From assembly GCA_002179805.1 (NCBI GenBank), contig NAVB01002799.1:1-12249 (forward strand): DNA of 12,249 nucleotides, read 5' to 3'. This document shows, one piece after another, positions 1-8,179 of this stretch (its first letter is position 1; the number at the start of each line of letters is the position of its first letter). Below the pieces are notes generated by a model. It ran no database searches, had not been told where the DNA came from, and was given only the letters and a program-made list of their open reading frames with translations. This DNA comes from Acanthamoeba lenticulata (Eukaryota; Discosea; Longamoebia; Acanthamoebidae). A program made the translations under genes and the position numbers.

Positions 1-922
1 AAATATAAATAAAACATAAAAAAAGATAGCACTTGAGGGTTGACCTTGGCGTTGATGGTGACAGTGAGGCGCTCGATGAGGTCGACGTAGATTTCGCTGC
101 GGCTCTTGCGCTCGTCGGCCGCGTTGAGGGCGATGGGCTTGTTGGCGGCCGACGCCGACTGGGTGCCGGTATGCCGGGTGAGGCCCACGCGGGAGAACAT
201 GCCGTCGCGCGGCTCGTCGGCCGCGAGGATGTCCTCCACCACGACGGGCTCGTTGAACACGAAGGCCTTCAGCTGCTCGGTGGACGTCACCTGCACATAG
301 CCATAGTCCTGTCCTCGGCCTCCTCCAGTCAGGCTTTCCCTCTTGGCAATGCGGGTGATGATGGGCAGAAGAAGGGCCCAACGTACGATGACTTCATCGA
401 GGAGCTCGTAGATGAGCACAAAGTTCTTGCGAATGGCCTCTTCGTTGAGCACGCCGCAGTAGTCCTTGAAGAGGCCTGCCAGGCGGGTCAGCAACTCGAG
501 GGCGAACGAGGGCGACACGTTGTAGCGCGTGGTGAAGACGTAGAAGAGGCCGTTCTGCTTGAGGTTCGCATAGTGCAGGCCGTCCACCGCCTGCCACGAA
601 GACATGAGCGTGTTGTGAGCAAGAGCAGGCCTCGGGCGGGACGTGACGAAGTAGTAGCAGCAGTCACGCGTACAAAGACGGGCAGTGAGCCGCTGGACTG
701 ACGGATCTGCCGGAAGAAGATTTCTGGCGTCTCCTTTGTCACGTCGCCCCTATCTGCAACCACAGGAGCAGAAGGGGTCAGAAAGCGCGATAGTGTTAAT
801 CAAGTGAAATAAAAAGTGAGAGCAGACGGAGGGAAGACTGTACAGTCTCGAAAGATTATGGGGTCGCCACGAGGGGACAGTACGAAGAACTGAGAAAGGG
901 CAACGAGGTTGGGTTGTGCCAT
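1..922 (-). CDS. AP4M1: AP-4 adaptor complex mu subunit, 5' part (four exons, runs off left edge)
   Basis: Medium subunit of the AP-4 coat, which sorts cargo at the trans-Golgi network. Exons on the minus strand: 922-844, 753-674, 590-387 and 308 to about 45; introns of 90, 83 and 78 bases keep frame exactly. About 209 residues are visible. The N-terminal longin half contains SQFFVLSPRGDPIIF, then RGDV, then NGLFYVFTTRYNVSPS, then NEEAIRKNFVLIYELLDEV. Exon 4 opens with DYGYVQVTST, which matches my memory of AP-4 mu better than AP-1/2/3 mu, and continues into the start of the mu-homology domain (VDLIERLTV). The start ATG at 922-920 is the only one in frame close upstream; nine residues precede the SQFF block where other mu chains have about three. 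Sequence left of about 44 is AT-rich and looks like intron 4, so the exact donor is uncertain (GTCAAC or GTGCTA). The cargo-binding domain lies outside the window. Divergent from the WDR18 gene. Confidence 0.9.
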
Positions 923-1061
923 TAGTTCTTTAATCCAACAAATATTAATGGCTAGAGAAAAAGAACAGTCCTAGGGAAAAAGAGGAAGAAAACAAGAAGG
1001 GAAGGGGAAAAGCGGCAGAACTGGTGTTCATCTTCATTCATCAACGGGCGCGATTTTGAAG
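923..1061. promoter_or_regulatory. Divergent intergenic promoter region between AP-4 mu and WDR18
   Basis: Only 139 bases separate the two start codons, so both promoters and both 5' UTRs must fit here. Roughly 953-1013 is strongly purine-rich on the plus strand (GAAAAAG- and GGAAGAAAAC-like runs). An AT-rich stretch near 932-950 (AAATATTAATGG) could serve as a TATA-like element for the minus-strand gene. Function is inferred from position only; no defined motif is claimed. Confidence 0.5.
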
Positions 1062-3329
1062 ATGGAGGGGTTTGACAACGAAGTGGTGGTGACATGTTCT
1101 AAAGACGATGCGGCCATCCACTTGTGGAATCCAGTCACGGGCCAGCAGTTGCGTGTGTTTAAGAACAACACGAGCGGACGCCCGAACGCATGGAGCCTCG
1201 TCGGCCGCCATCACATGCTAGCAATTCAAGAGTTGCGGCCTTCCATCCACGTCTGGTCGTGGACTCGAGTACGTTTTTCCGTTTCTTGATTTTCGCTTTC
1301 ATCTTTAATTTTGTCAATTAATCTCGCATGGGCGCACGATGTGAGCAGGAACAACCCGTCCTCCGATTCAGCGTCCCGGAAAAGCTCGAGGTTGTGGCCG
1401 CCTCTCACGATGTACGAGGCCTCCCCATCTCACGGCAACGAACGCCGCGGCGCCCATCTATTTACGATGTTAACCGCACAACCTCCACAACAGGGCCTCT
1501 ACTGCGCGGCGGGCACACCGTCGGGGAAGCTCTACCTGTGGCAGGTGGCCACCGGGCGCATGCTCAAGATGTGGGAGGGCCACTACAAGGGCGTCACCGC
1601 CCTGGCCTGGACCACGGACGACATGTTCCTCCTCTCGGGCGGCGAGGACGCCCTTCTCCACATGTGGTCCCTGGCCAGGTACGTCAGTCCTCCACCCCCT
1701 CTTCTTCTTCCTCTTCTTCTCCTTCTTCTCTTTCATCATCATCATCATTAGCTTGTGTTGACATCATCACGCCGTGCTCCTTCCTTGGGGGATTCGATTC
1801 ATGAAGCCTGTTTGGGGACGACGACAACTCGTCGGCCACGGACGAGACGTCGGTCCGGCCGGAGCACACGTGGAACGAGCACGCGCTGCCCATCACCTCC
1901 ATCTACTGCGGCGTCGGCGGCCTGCGCGGCCGCATCTTGACCACCGCCAAGGACCAGACCTGCAAGGTACCAGCCCGCGCCGCCCTCCTCGCGAACTACG
2001 AGCTCGGTCTGACCCCAACAACCCGCGTGTGTGTGCGCATGTGTGCGTGTGTGTGCGGCCGCCGCGAGCAGGTGTGGGACATTCCGTCGCGACGCATGGC
2101 GGCTTCGCTCAAGTTCCCGGCGTGCCTGACCACGGCCGCCATGGACGTGCTCGAGCGACGCCTCTTTGTCGGCGCCGTCGACGGCCGCGTGTTTGCCGTC
2201 GACTTGACCATGCCGCTCCCGGCCGACGTCCCGTCCCCGGCCGACGGCAGCGGTCTGGACGCGCTGGGCGAGGGCGACAAGGTGTTTGACACGCTGTCGG
2301 CGCACGACCGGCACATCAGCAGCCTGAGCGTGTCCCTCGACGGCAACCTCCTCCTCTCGGCCTCGCACGACGGGACGGCCAAGGTACGATCGATAAATAA
2401 TTAAATAAGAAGCAAAAGAAAAGAAAAGAACAGGAAAAACAAAAACTCGTTGTGGCGCTAAGCGTGATCGTGAACGTGAAGATGTGGGACCTGGCCAGCC
2501 AGCAAGTGATCCGGACGTTCACGACCAACAAAGGCGCCATCACGTGCGCGGCGCTCATCCCGAAGCCCTTCCACGACGACATGACTCTCGACGACCGACA
2601 GGCCGACCAGCACAAGGTCCGTCCGCCAAATTCTCATTTTTCCGTTCATAAATTCCTGAATAATAATAACAAAAAAAACGCCACCACAGACGCCGCAGAC
2701 AATCCAGCCGTTCAAGACCTTCATTCACCGCAACCAGCAGTCCGGTACGCTCCTCCCCCGCCAAGCATTCGAACTCAAACAACGATCCGTCAGTGCCCTG
2801 ACTTGCCGGAGGGCCGGTGAACCACACAGCCTATGCGGCGGGAGACAACACGAACCTCATGACGTCGATGTCGGTGCCGATGGTGCTGGGCAACACCCGG
2901 TCCATGTTCTCCGACCTCCTTGCTGCCGATGAGGAGGACGAGCAGCCCGAGTCCTACCTGCCCTCTTCCCACGGCCTCTTCCACGTACGCGTCGACGCCC
3001 CGCCAAACGGCTTCTTTTCTTTTTCTTTTCTTTTGGCTGACCCGATACGCGTACGTCTCGTGTTGTTGCTGCTGATGCTGATGCTGCTGATGCTGCTGCC
3101 ATGGCAGGCGGAGGAGAGCCGGGAGGGCGCCCTCGAGCAGCAGAACCGAGAACTGCAGCAGCAGGTGGCGGCGCTTCAGACGCAAGTGGACCGATGGCAG
3201 CACGTCAACAACAACCTCTACCGCTTCTGCGTCACGCAGCTGCTCGCCGCCCCGTCGGGATCCGCGCAGCAGCCGCACGCGGGCGGTGGACACAAGCGGT
3301 CGCGGCACGCCAAGCCTGGCGCCGCATGA
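1062..3329 (+). CDS. WDR18: WDR18/Ipi3-like WD40 protein (nine exons)
   Basis: WD40 subunit of the Rix1/PELP1-TEX10-WDR18 complex, which acts in nucleolar ITS2 processing and pre-60S maturation. Exons: 1062-1268, 1349-1411, 1494-1678, 1807-1966, 2072-2383, 2482-2616, 2690-2744, 2812-2984, 3108-3329; spliced length 1512 bases, 503 residues (human WDR18 is about 430). WD-type strands end in IHLWNP, IHVWSW, LYLWQV, LHMWSL, VWDI and MWDL. HALPITSIYCGVGG (exon 4) matches the WDR18 block HALPITDLHCGFGG from memory and is the main reason for the name. The C-terminus has the family's short coiled coil (LEQQNRELQQQVAALQTQVD, then NNNLYRF). The start is the ATG at 1062, preceded by a TTG that is not used. 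Three acceptors are slightly unusual (AAG at 1804-1806 and 2479-2481, GAG at 2809-2811) but are fixed by phase. Intron 3 is a CTT/CAT-rich polypyrimidine tract. The exon 6/7 boundary is the least certain. Confidence 0.88.
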
Positions 3330-3350
3330 ACCAACAACAAAATGGAATGC

Positions 3351-3356
3351 AATAAA
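3351..3356 (+). promoter_or_regulatory. Polyadenylation signal of the WDR18 gene
   Basis: AATAAA lies 22 bases after the WDR18 stop codon. The next gene's ATG is at 3418, only about 60 bases further, so this 3' end and the following promoter share roughly 90 bases. Confidence 0.7.
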
Positions 3357-3417
3357 AGAATGAAATTGACTAAGTACTACTGGGGAAAAAGTTTTCTTCT
3401 TGAAACCAAACTGCAAC

Positions 3418-4113
3418 ATGGAGGCGAGCCCAGGATGTGGTGTGGTGCTTGTCGCCACGGGAGCAGTTTACGTGGAGGCCGCCATTAGAAGCGCAAGAAG
3501 TGTGAAGGAACACTGCGGGACGCAGCTGCCCGTCCACATCTGGACCGATCTGCCGGAGATGTGCGAGCAGTCTGGCACATTCGACTCGGTCGAGCGCATC
3601 GAGAACCCGCACCGGCGGTCCAAGGTCGACCACTTGTGGCGCACGCCATTCGAGAAGACGTTGTTCCTCGACGCCGACACCCGCGTGGTGGCCGACGTGA
3701 CGGGCGTCTTCCGCCTGCTCGACCGGTTCGACCTGTGCATGGCCCACGCCCACCGCCGCTCGCACAGCAAGAGCGCCGCGACCTCGGTGGCCGGAGGCGT
3801 CCCACCACCGCCCGAGTTCCCTCAGCTCAACAGCGGCGTGTTCCTCTTCCGCCGCACAGAGGGCGTCGTGGCCTTCCTCAAGCGGTGGCAGGAGGCCTTC
3901 CACGCCTCGGCGCTGCCCAAGGACCAGGTCACCCTCCGCGAGCTCCTCTGGGCGACCGACCTCCGAATCTACGTCCTGCCCCCCGAGTACAACGTCCGCT
4001 ACCAAAAGTACATCGACGCCTGGGACGCGGGCGAGGCCCAGCCCAAGATCCTCCACATGCGTCGCTTCGTGGACGAAATCAAGCAAGCTGCGAGCGCCGC
4101 GCCCGCCCAGTAG
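3418..4113 (+). CDS. Small intronless GT-A fold glycosyltransferase (GT8-like)
   Basis: Predicted 231-residue nucleotide-sugar-dependent glycosyltransferase; donor, acceptor and location cannot be told from sequence. Visible features: an N-terminal beta strand GVVLVATGAVYV (8-19) with the position and spacing of a sugar-nucleotide binding strand, SKVDHLWRTPFEKTLFLDADTRV with the metal-binding DxD as D85-A-D87, QLNSGVFLFRR (136-146) typical of the acceptor-side loop, a KDQVTLRELLW segment (168-178), YNVRYQKY (191-198) and a late ILHM (211-214) where GT8-like enzymes often place a metal-binding His. The ATG at 3418 is the first in frame; the TTG upstream is ignored. No signal peptide or membrane span is seen, so a Golgi-lumen role is not supported. 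It lacks introns although every neighbour has at least three, which may indicate retroposition or gene transfer. Stop TAG at 4111-4113. Confidence 0.8.
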   Translation: MEASPGCGVVLVATGAVYVEAAIRSARSVKEHCGTQLPVHIWTDLPEMCEQSGTFDSVERIENPHRRSKVDHLWRTPFEKTLFLDADTRVVADVTGVFRLLDRFDLCMAHAHRRSHSKSAATSVAGGVPPPPEFPQLNSGVFLFRRTEGVVAFLKRWQEAFHASALPKDQVTLRELLWATDLRIYVLPPEYNVRYQKYIDAWDAGEAQPKILHMRRFVDEIKQAASAAPAQ

Positions 4114-4188
4114 TAATAACAACAAGTGTCCTTCGAGCTCAGCCTTGAAGCGCGCTTGTTCTCGCGTTGAGGAGGCAGTTTCAGTTGA

Positions 4189-4194
4189 AATAAA
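4189..4194 (+). promoter_or_regulatory. Polyadenylation signal of the glycosyltransferase gene
   Basis: AATAAA 76 bases after the stop codon and 19 bases before the end of the convergent carrier gene (stop at 4215-4213). The 99-base gap therefore serves both 3' ends, and the transcripts may overlap. No AATAAA is visible on the minus strand just below 4213. Confidence 0.6.
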
Positions 4195-4212
4195 AACACA
4201 ACAAAAAGATTT

Positions 4213-6748
4213 TTAAGGTGCCGTGGCTACGTTCTGGCGGGCGTTGTCCTCTTCCTGCCGCTCGCGAATGAGCTTGGCCGCGACCTCGTAGGCGAGGAAG
4301 CCCGCCGCGTTGGCTGGGAAGGCACGCGACACGCACGGGCCGAAGCCCTTCCACAGGCTTCGCCAGCCCTGTTCGCGCACCGTCTGCCGGAAGCAGTCCA
4401 CGAAGCCTGTCCTCACCCCCAAACCCAACCCCACGTCAGCACGACGTCAGCTCGGCTCACGCGCGCGCGTGTGCGTGACGTCAGCATACCGCCGTCGAAG
4501 AGGAGGCGGCTCTTGCGGTACTTGGGCGGGGCGCCCTCGGGCTGGGCTTGGAGCTGCGTCTTGATGAAGTCCATCGGGTAGGACGCCACCCAGGCCCCGA
4601 TGCCCGCCATTCCGCCCGCCAGCAGCAACTCCAGCGGGTGCAGGTCGTCACCGTCGGCTGACCGCACACACACGCACACACGCGCGCACACAAACATGAG
4701 CGCGCGTCCGGCAAGTCGAGGGCGCGCGCGGCGCGGTGCGTACCGGTGTAGGTGTCGGTGTGGTGGAGCGAGATGAGCCACCGCTTGACGAGCTCGTAGA
4801 CCATGAACTGGCCCGCGTAGGCCGGCATCTCGCGGTAGATGGTCGCGCTCATGCCCTTGCCCAGGCCCAGGATGCCGCCCTCCCGCACGATGCGGCGTGC
4901 GACATCCAACGGGCCCCGGAGCACGCGCTCGCCTCCCTGCTGCGCAGCGGCGCCGGCGGCAGACGACGGCGAGGAGCCGAAGAAGGAGCGCGACGCGGGC
5001 GCGTTGTACTGCAGCTGGAGGCGCGTCTTGACCAGCTCGACGGGCGAGATGATGAAACTGTTCACGAAGCCCGCCCATCCGCCCGCCAGCGCCAACTGAC
5101 CCAGGTTGAGCGGCTTGTCCGGGTCCTCTGCAATAATAATTAATAAAAGTAGCGCCGCTGACGTCAGCATCGACACGCAACACGCGCGCACGTGTGTGTG
5201 CTACGGGGTACCGGGGTCGCGAAGGAAGGACTTGGCCTGGCCGTAGGCGGCAAAGACGATGGCGTTGACGAGCGGGATGCTGGCCATGGGCGAGCCCATG
5301 CCCTTGTACAGGCCGCGCACGCCCTCCTTCCTGATGGTCCGCATCGTGGCGTCGATGGCGCCCGCAAAGGCGCCCGTCTTGCCCGTCTGCAGCCGCACCT
5401 TGATCGTGTCGAACGGGTGCCCCACGATCGTGATGGCCACGCCCGCCAGCGTGCCTGTGCGCACGTACGAGATGACACCCGATTCGTTTGAGTAAAATGA
5501 AATTTAATAAAATAAAATAAAATAAAATAGGGGCAGGACGCACCGGCGATGAAGTCCTGCAGCGGCGTGAGCTCTGGAGCACACACGCGCAACGGGCACA
5601 CGACCGTCAGAATAATAATTAAAAACAAAGAGAAACAAAGGCCAGACGAGGCGGCGTACGCTGGGCCATGGGGAGCATGCTGCCCGGGAGCGGCAGGCCG
5701 GCGCCCGTGTACCAGTACCGCAGCGCGTGCTTCAGGTAGCGCTCCACCTGATGTGTTTAGGGTTTGGTGTCGCAAATGAAGGTCAGATCGCGATGATGAT
5801 GATGATCCGATGGTGATGATGATCCGCCGGAGCTCTCTGGGCACACGGCACCTTGTGGGGGTCGTCCTCGCGCTGGGCCTCGACAAAGACCCTGAGGAAC
5901 TCGGGGAAGGTGATCTTGGTCGGGTGCACGGGCTCCCGCATGGCCAGCATGTCGTCCAGCCGCTCCTGTCGCAGCAACACGACGCGCCGCACACGCCGCC
6001 ACCACGCAATGAGCGACCTTGCGCGCTCTCCTCCTTTCTGGCAGGGCGCGGGCACAAAGCGAGAGAGCGCGCGGACCTCCTCGGGGTGGAGGCTGACAGA
6101 GCGGAGGGCCGCGTGAAGTTCCTCGCGGTGGATGGAGCCGCGCTCGCGCTTCTCAAAGCTGTGGAAGATCTTGAGTCCCACGAACACGCTGTTGTGTCCC
6201 CAGCATGATGGCGATGACGAAGTCGCGCCGATTGCTCGCGTAAGCCGACAGGAGAAGGCCACCAGGAGAAGAGAGGGCCGGAGAGGGGCTGCGTACTGAT
6301 AAAACTGCTCAAAGTTGAGGTAGCCGCGGCCCTTTGTATCCACCGCCTCCAAGATGCGCTTCACGTCGCCCTGGATGTTGCGGTTGACGAGATCAAATTG
6401 CAGCCACACCGTGATTTAATTTGTGGCAGAGAGATCATCTTGCTTGCTTGCTCGGGTTGAACGAACCTCGTGCATGAGGACACCTTGATCGGCGAGCACG
6501 CGGTGAAGGGCCGAGTCGCTCACGAAGTGGTCTTCCTCCCGGGCGTAGCGGTGGTAGGCGTCGAAGGCTTGCTGCAGCAGGCCACCATGCTCGTGGTGGT
6601 GGTGGCTGTTGTGGTTGTTGTTGGTGTGATGATCCCTAGAGCCCTGAGGGTTGACCTCCGGCACAGCTGAAGCGGTTGCCGACGAAGACGGGAGGCCAAC
6701 GCTCACCGCCTCCGCCGCCTCTTCCCCCCCTGTACGTTCTGTGCGCAT
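4213..6748 (-). CDS. Mitochondrial carrier (SLC25 family) with N-terminal degenerate EF-hand module (ten exons)
   Basis: Inner-membrane solute carrier. Exons: 6748-6467, 6370-6297, 6188-6056, 5965-5852, 5747-5660, 5573-5544, 5454-5212, 5127-4744, 4657-4490, 4406-4213; 1710 bases, 569 residues. Residues 1-55 are low complexity (His/Asn-rich). About 57-230 form helix-loop-helix units: loops D105-Q116 and E131-E142 have the central Gly and hydrophobic position of EF-hands but lack most acidic Ca2+ ligands, and ITFPEFLRVF (182-191) is another EF-like half. The carrier domain (about 232-556) has three repeats with signatures P254FDTIK, P350VELVK and P477MDFIK. Contact-point motifs R420-E-M-P and R533-A-F-P-A-N resemble the carnitine/acylcarnitine and ornithine/basic amino acid carriers, so that substrate class is inferred. 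An Ala/Ser-rich insert (about 363-390) follows repeat 2. The overall plan resembles the aspartate/glutamate carrier or SCaMC, but the carrier part does not match those. The exact start is uncertain; an alternative upstream exon is discussed in the findings. Confidence 0.85.
4476..4487. promoter_or_regulatory. CRE-like palindrome in carrier intron 9
   Basis: TGACGTCAGCAT on the plus strand, sitting directly after the splice donor of intron 4489-4407. The octamer TGACGTCA is the consensus for CREB/ATF-type bZIP factors. The same 12-mer occurs at 5159-5170 in intron 7 of the same gene. A binding function is speculative. Confidence 0.35.
5159..5170. promoter_or_regulatory. CRE-like palindrome in carrier intron 7
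   Basis: TGACGTCAGCAT on the plus strand, within a longer palindrome GCTGACGTCAGC (5157-5168), inside intron 5211-5128. It is identical to the copy at 4476-4487 about 680 bases away. Confidence 0.35.
5505..5530. repeat. AAAAT pentanucleotide repeat in carrier intron 6
   Basis: About five tandem copies of AAAAT (plus strand), read as TATTTTATTTTATT in the transcript sense, immediately after the short 30-base exon 5573-5544. It is a simple repeat within a spliced-out region; it contains AATAAA only on the strand opposite to the gene. Confidence 0.75.
5788..5824. repeat. GAT/ATC trinucleotide repeat in carrier intron 4
   Basis: Two runs of GAT units (plus strand), interrupted by CCGATG, lying inside the intron 5851-5748. 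In the sense orientation it reads ATCATCATC. It is a simple repeat with no coding role in the gene model. Confidence 0.6.
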
Positions 6749-7105
6749 TTAATCTTGATCCACAGTAAGAACTCCAGCTCGCTCTCCTGGTCGTTGAATG
6801 GGTTGCTTCCGGCTGTTGAATCCGCTCTTAGATCGCGCTTGAACGCCTTTAATCGTACTTTCACAGTGTAAATGGGCGAAATGCTGTCGTAAATGCCCAA
6901 CAACGGACCTTGCGTTGAAGGAGGCACTCGGGTACGGGACACGAAGACAAGGCCACAACCTTATCCCGTTGTTCACCGCCTTAAGTTCCAACGGGTCGAC
7001 CGCCCCAGAGCTCAAAGAGCTGTATCCTGCCCAATCGCCGTAAAAAAAAGAATTTCTTTAATTTTCCCCTTTCTTCGTCAAACTTGTGGCAAGTTCAGTA
7101 ACGTG
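6749..7105. other. Divergent intergenic region (357 bases) with an unassigned minus-strand reading frame
   Basis: Lies between the start codons of the carrier (minus) and the UBP-finger gene (plus), so it should hold both promoters. It is AT-richer than neighbouring exons, with a poly-A run at about 7041-7048 followed by TTTCTTTAATTTTCCCC. The minus strand from about 6942 into 6703 is free of stops and encodes a globular-looking peptide (for example GIYDSISPIYTVKVRLKAF), but there is no ATG on the minus strand between 7105 and 6749. It therefore cannot be a self-contained gene here. See the matching finding. Confidence 0.6.
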
Positions 7106-8121
7106 ATGGCGGACTACTCTTGCCAACACGTACTTTTGCTAGACTGCACGCCCCCTCGGCGTAAAGCCCAGGGACAGCCTGTCCTGCGCAGCCTTCTCTA
7201 CCAGTGCGGCCTCACCCTTGCGCGAAGCCATCCGGTATCATGCAGTCCCTCAGGGGGGGGAGGAGCAAGAAGGAGCATTGCCGCCGCTCACATGTGCATC
7301 TACACCAACCACGTTAGGGCGTGCTCCTGCAAACGCTGCCGGAGGAGTTGCAGGAATTCGTGACGAACTTCGCCGAGTGCGTCGCTTGCCAGCGGTGGGA
7401 TAGCCGCCCCGTCGACCAGCTCAGTCCCGACGGCTGGTGTGCCGATTGCACGCACCGTACGACCGAACGATCATCACCATCCGATCGATCCACTCTCCTT
7501 CTCCTTCTTCTTCTCTTGCTTGCAGTTGGGCCCACAGTCTCGGGTCGTCTCATGTGATGATGATGATCATCGGCACCGGGAGGGGGGCAGGATTGCGGCG
7601 GTGCCACAAGGCGGGCTGCTCCTTTGCGCAAAACCTGTGGCTGTGCCTCACATGTGGCCACGTCGGATGCGGGCGAACGACGTTCAACGGCACTGGTATT
7701 TGTGTGGTTGTGTGTGTGTGTGTATGTGTGGTAATCGGCTGGTTGTGTTTGGTTGGCGCATGGAAGCCAACTCTCGTGTGGTTTGTGGCGGTGGTGGCGG
7801 GCAGGCGGGGCGAGGCACGCGCTGGACCACTTCCAGCTCACCGGCCACGCGGTCTCCTGCAAAAGTGCGTGTTGCCCACAGAAAGAGCTCTCTCTCTCTC
7901 TCTCCTCCCCTCCCATTCAATGGCGCCTCGAATCCCGTCTTCTTGCGCGCGTGAGCGAAACAAAGGAGAAAGAGGAAGGAAACAAGCTCACCCGCATCCC
8001 ATCCCCTCTCCTCTCCTATCCTGCACACAAACTTTGAGCAGTTGGCTCGTTGGACGGCAAGAATCCGCTCCTCGCCGGTGCGTGTCCTCAACCTCCCAAA
8101 CTTCCTCCGTGCAAACACATA

Positions 8122-8179
<58 letters not shown>

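Noticed and set aside
1799..2368. Long minus-strand reading frame opposite WDR18 exons 4-5
   Set aside because: It is a shadow of the GC-rich WDR18 coding frame; the plus strand has family motifs and phase-compatible splice sites, while this frame is Arg/Ala/Gly-rich without recognisable domains.
3061..3107. Leu/Met-rich stretch before WDR18 exon 9 considered as a transmembrane coding segment
   Set aside because: It lies between a good donor (GTACGC at 2985) and a GGCAG acceptor; WDR18 proteins have no membrane span there, so it is treated as intron.
3510..3560. Possible signal peptide or Golgi membrane anchor on the glycosyltransferase
   Set aside because: The N-terminus goes directly into the first nucleotide-binding beta strand, and no hydrophobic anchor precedes it.
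3370..4125. Minus-strand reading frame of 251 codons opposite the glycosyltransferase
   Set aside because: Antisense to a clear DxD glycosyltransferase; composition rich in Leu, Val, Glu and Arg is what an antisense GC-rich frame gives.
5783..6409. EF-hand module considered as a separate upstream gene from the carrier
   Set aside because: Exons 5 and 6 join in phase to give MAQ-QLTPLQDFIAG running straight into the first carrier helix, with no stop, poly(A) signal or start codon between.
8121..8177. ACGC tandem repeat considered as CRISPR-like or telomeric
   Set aside because: A pure tetranucleotide with no spacers, inside a phase-supported intron; it is a microsatellite.
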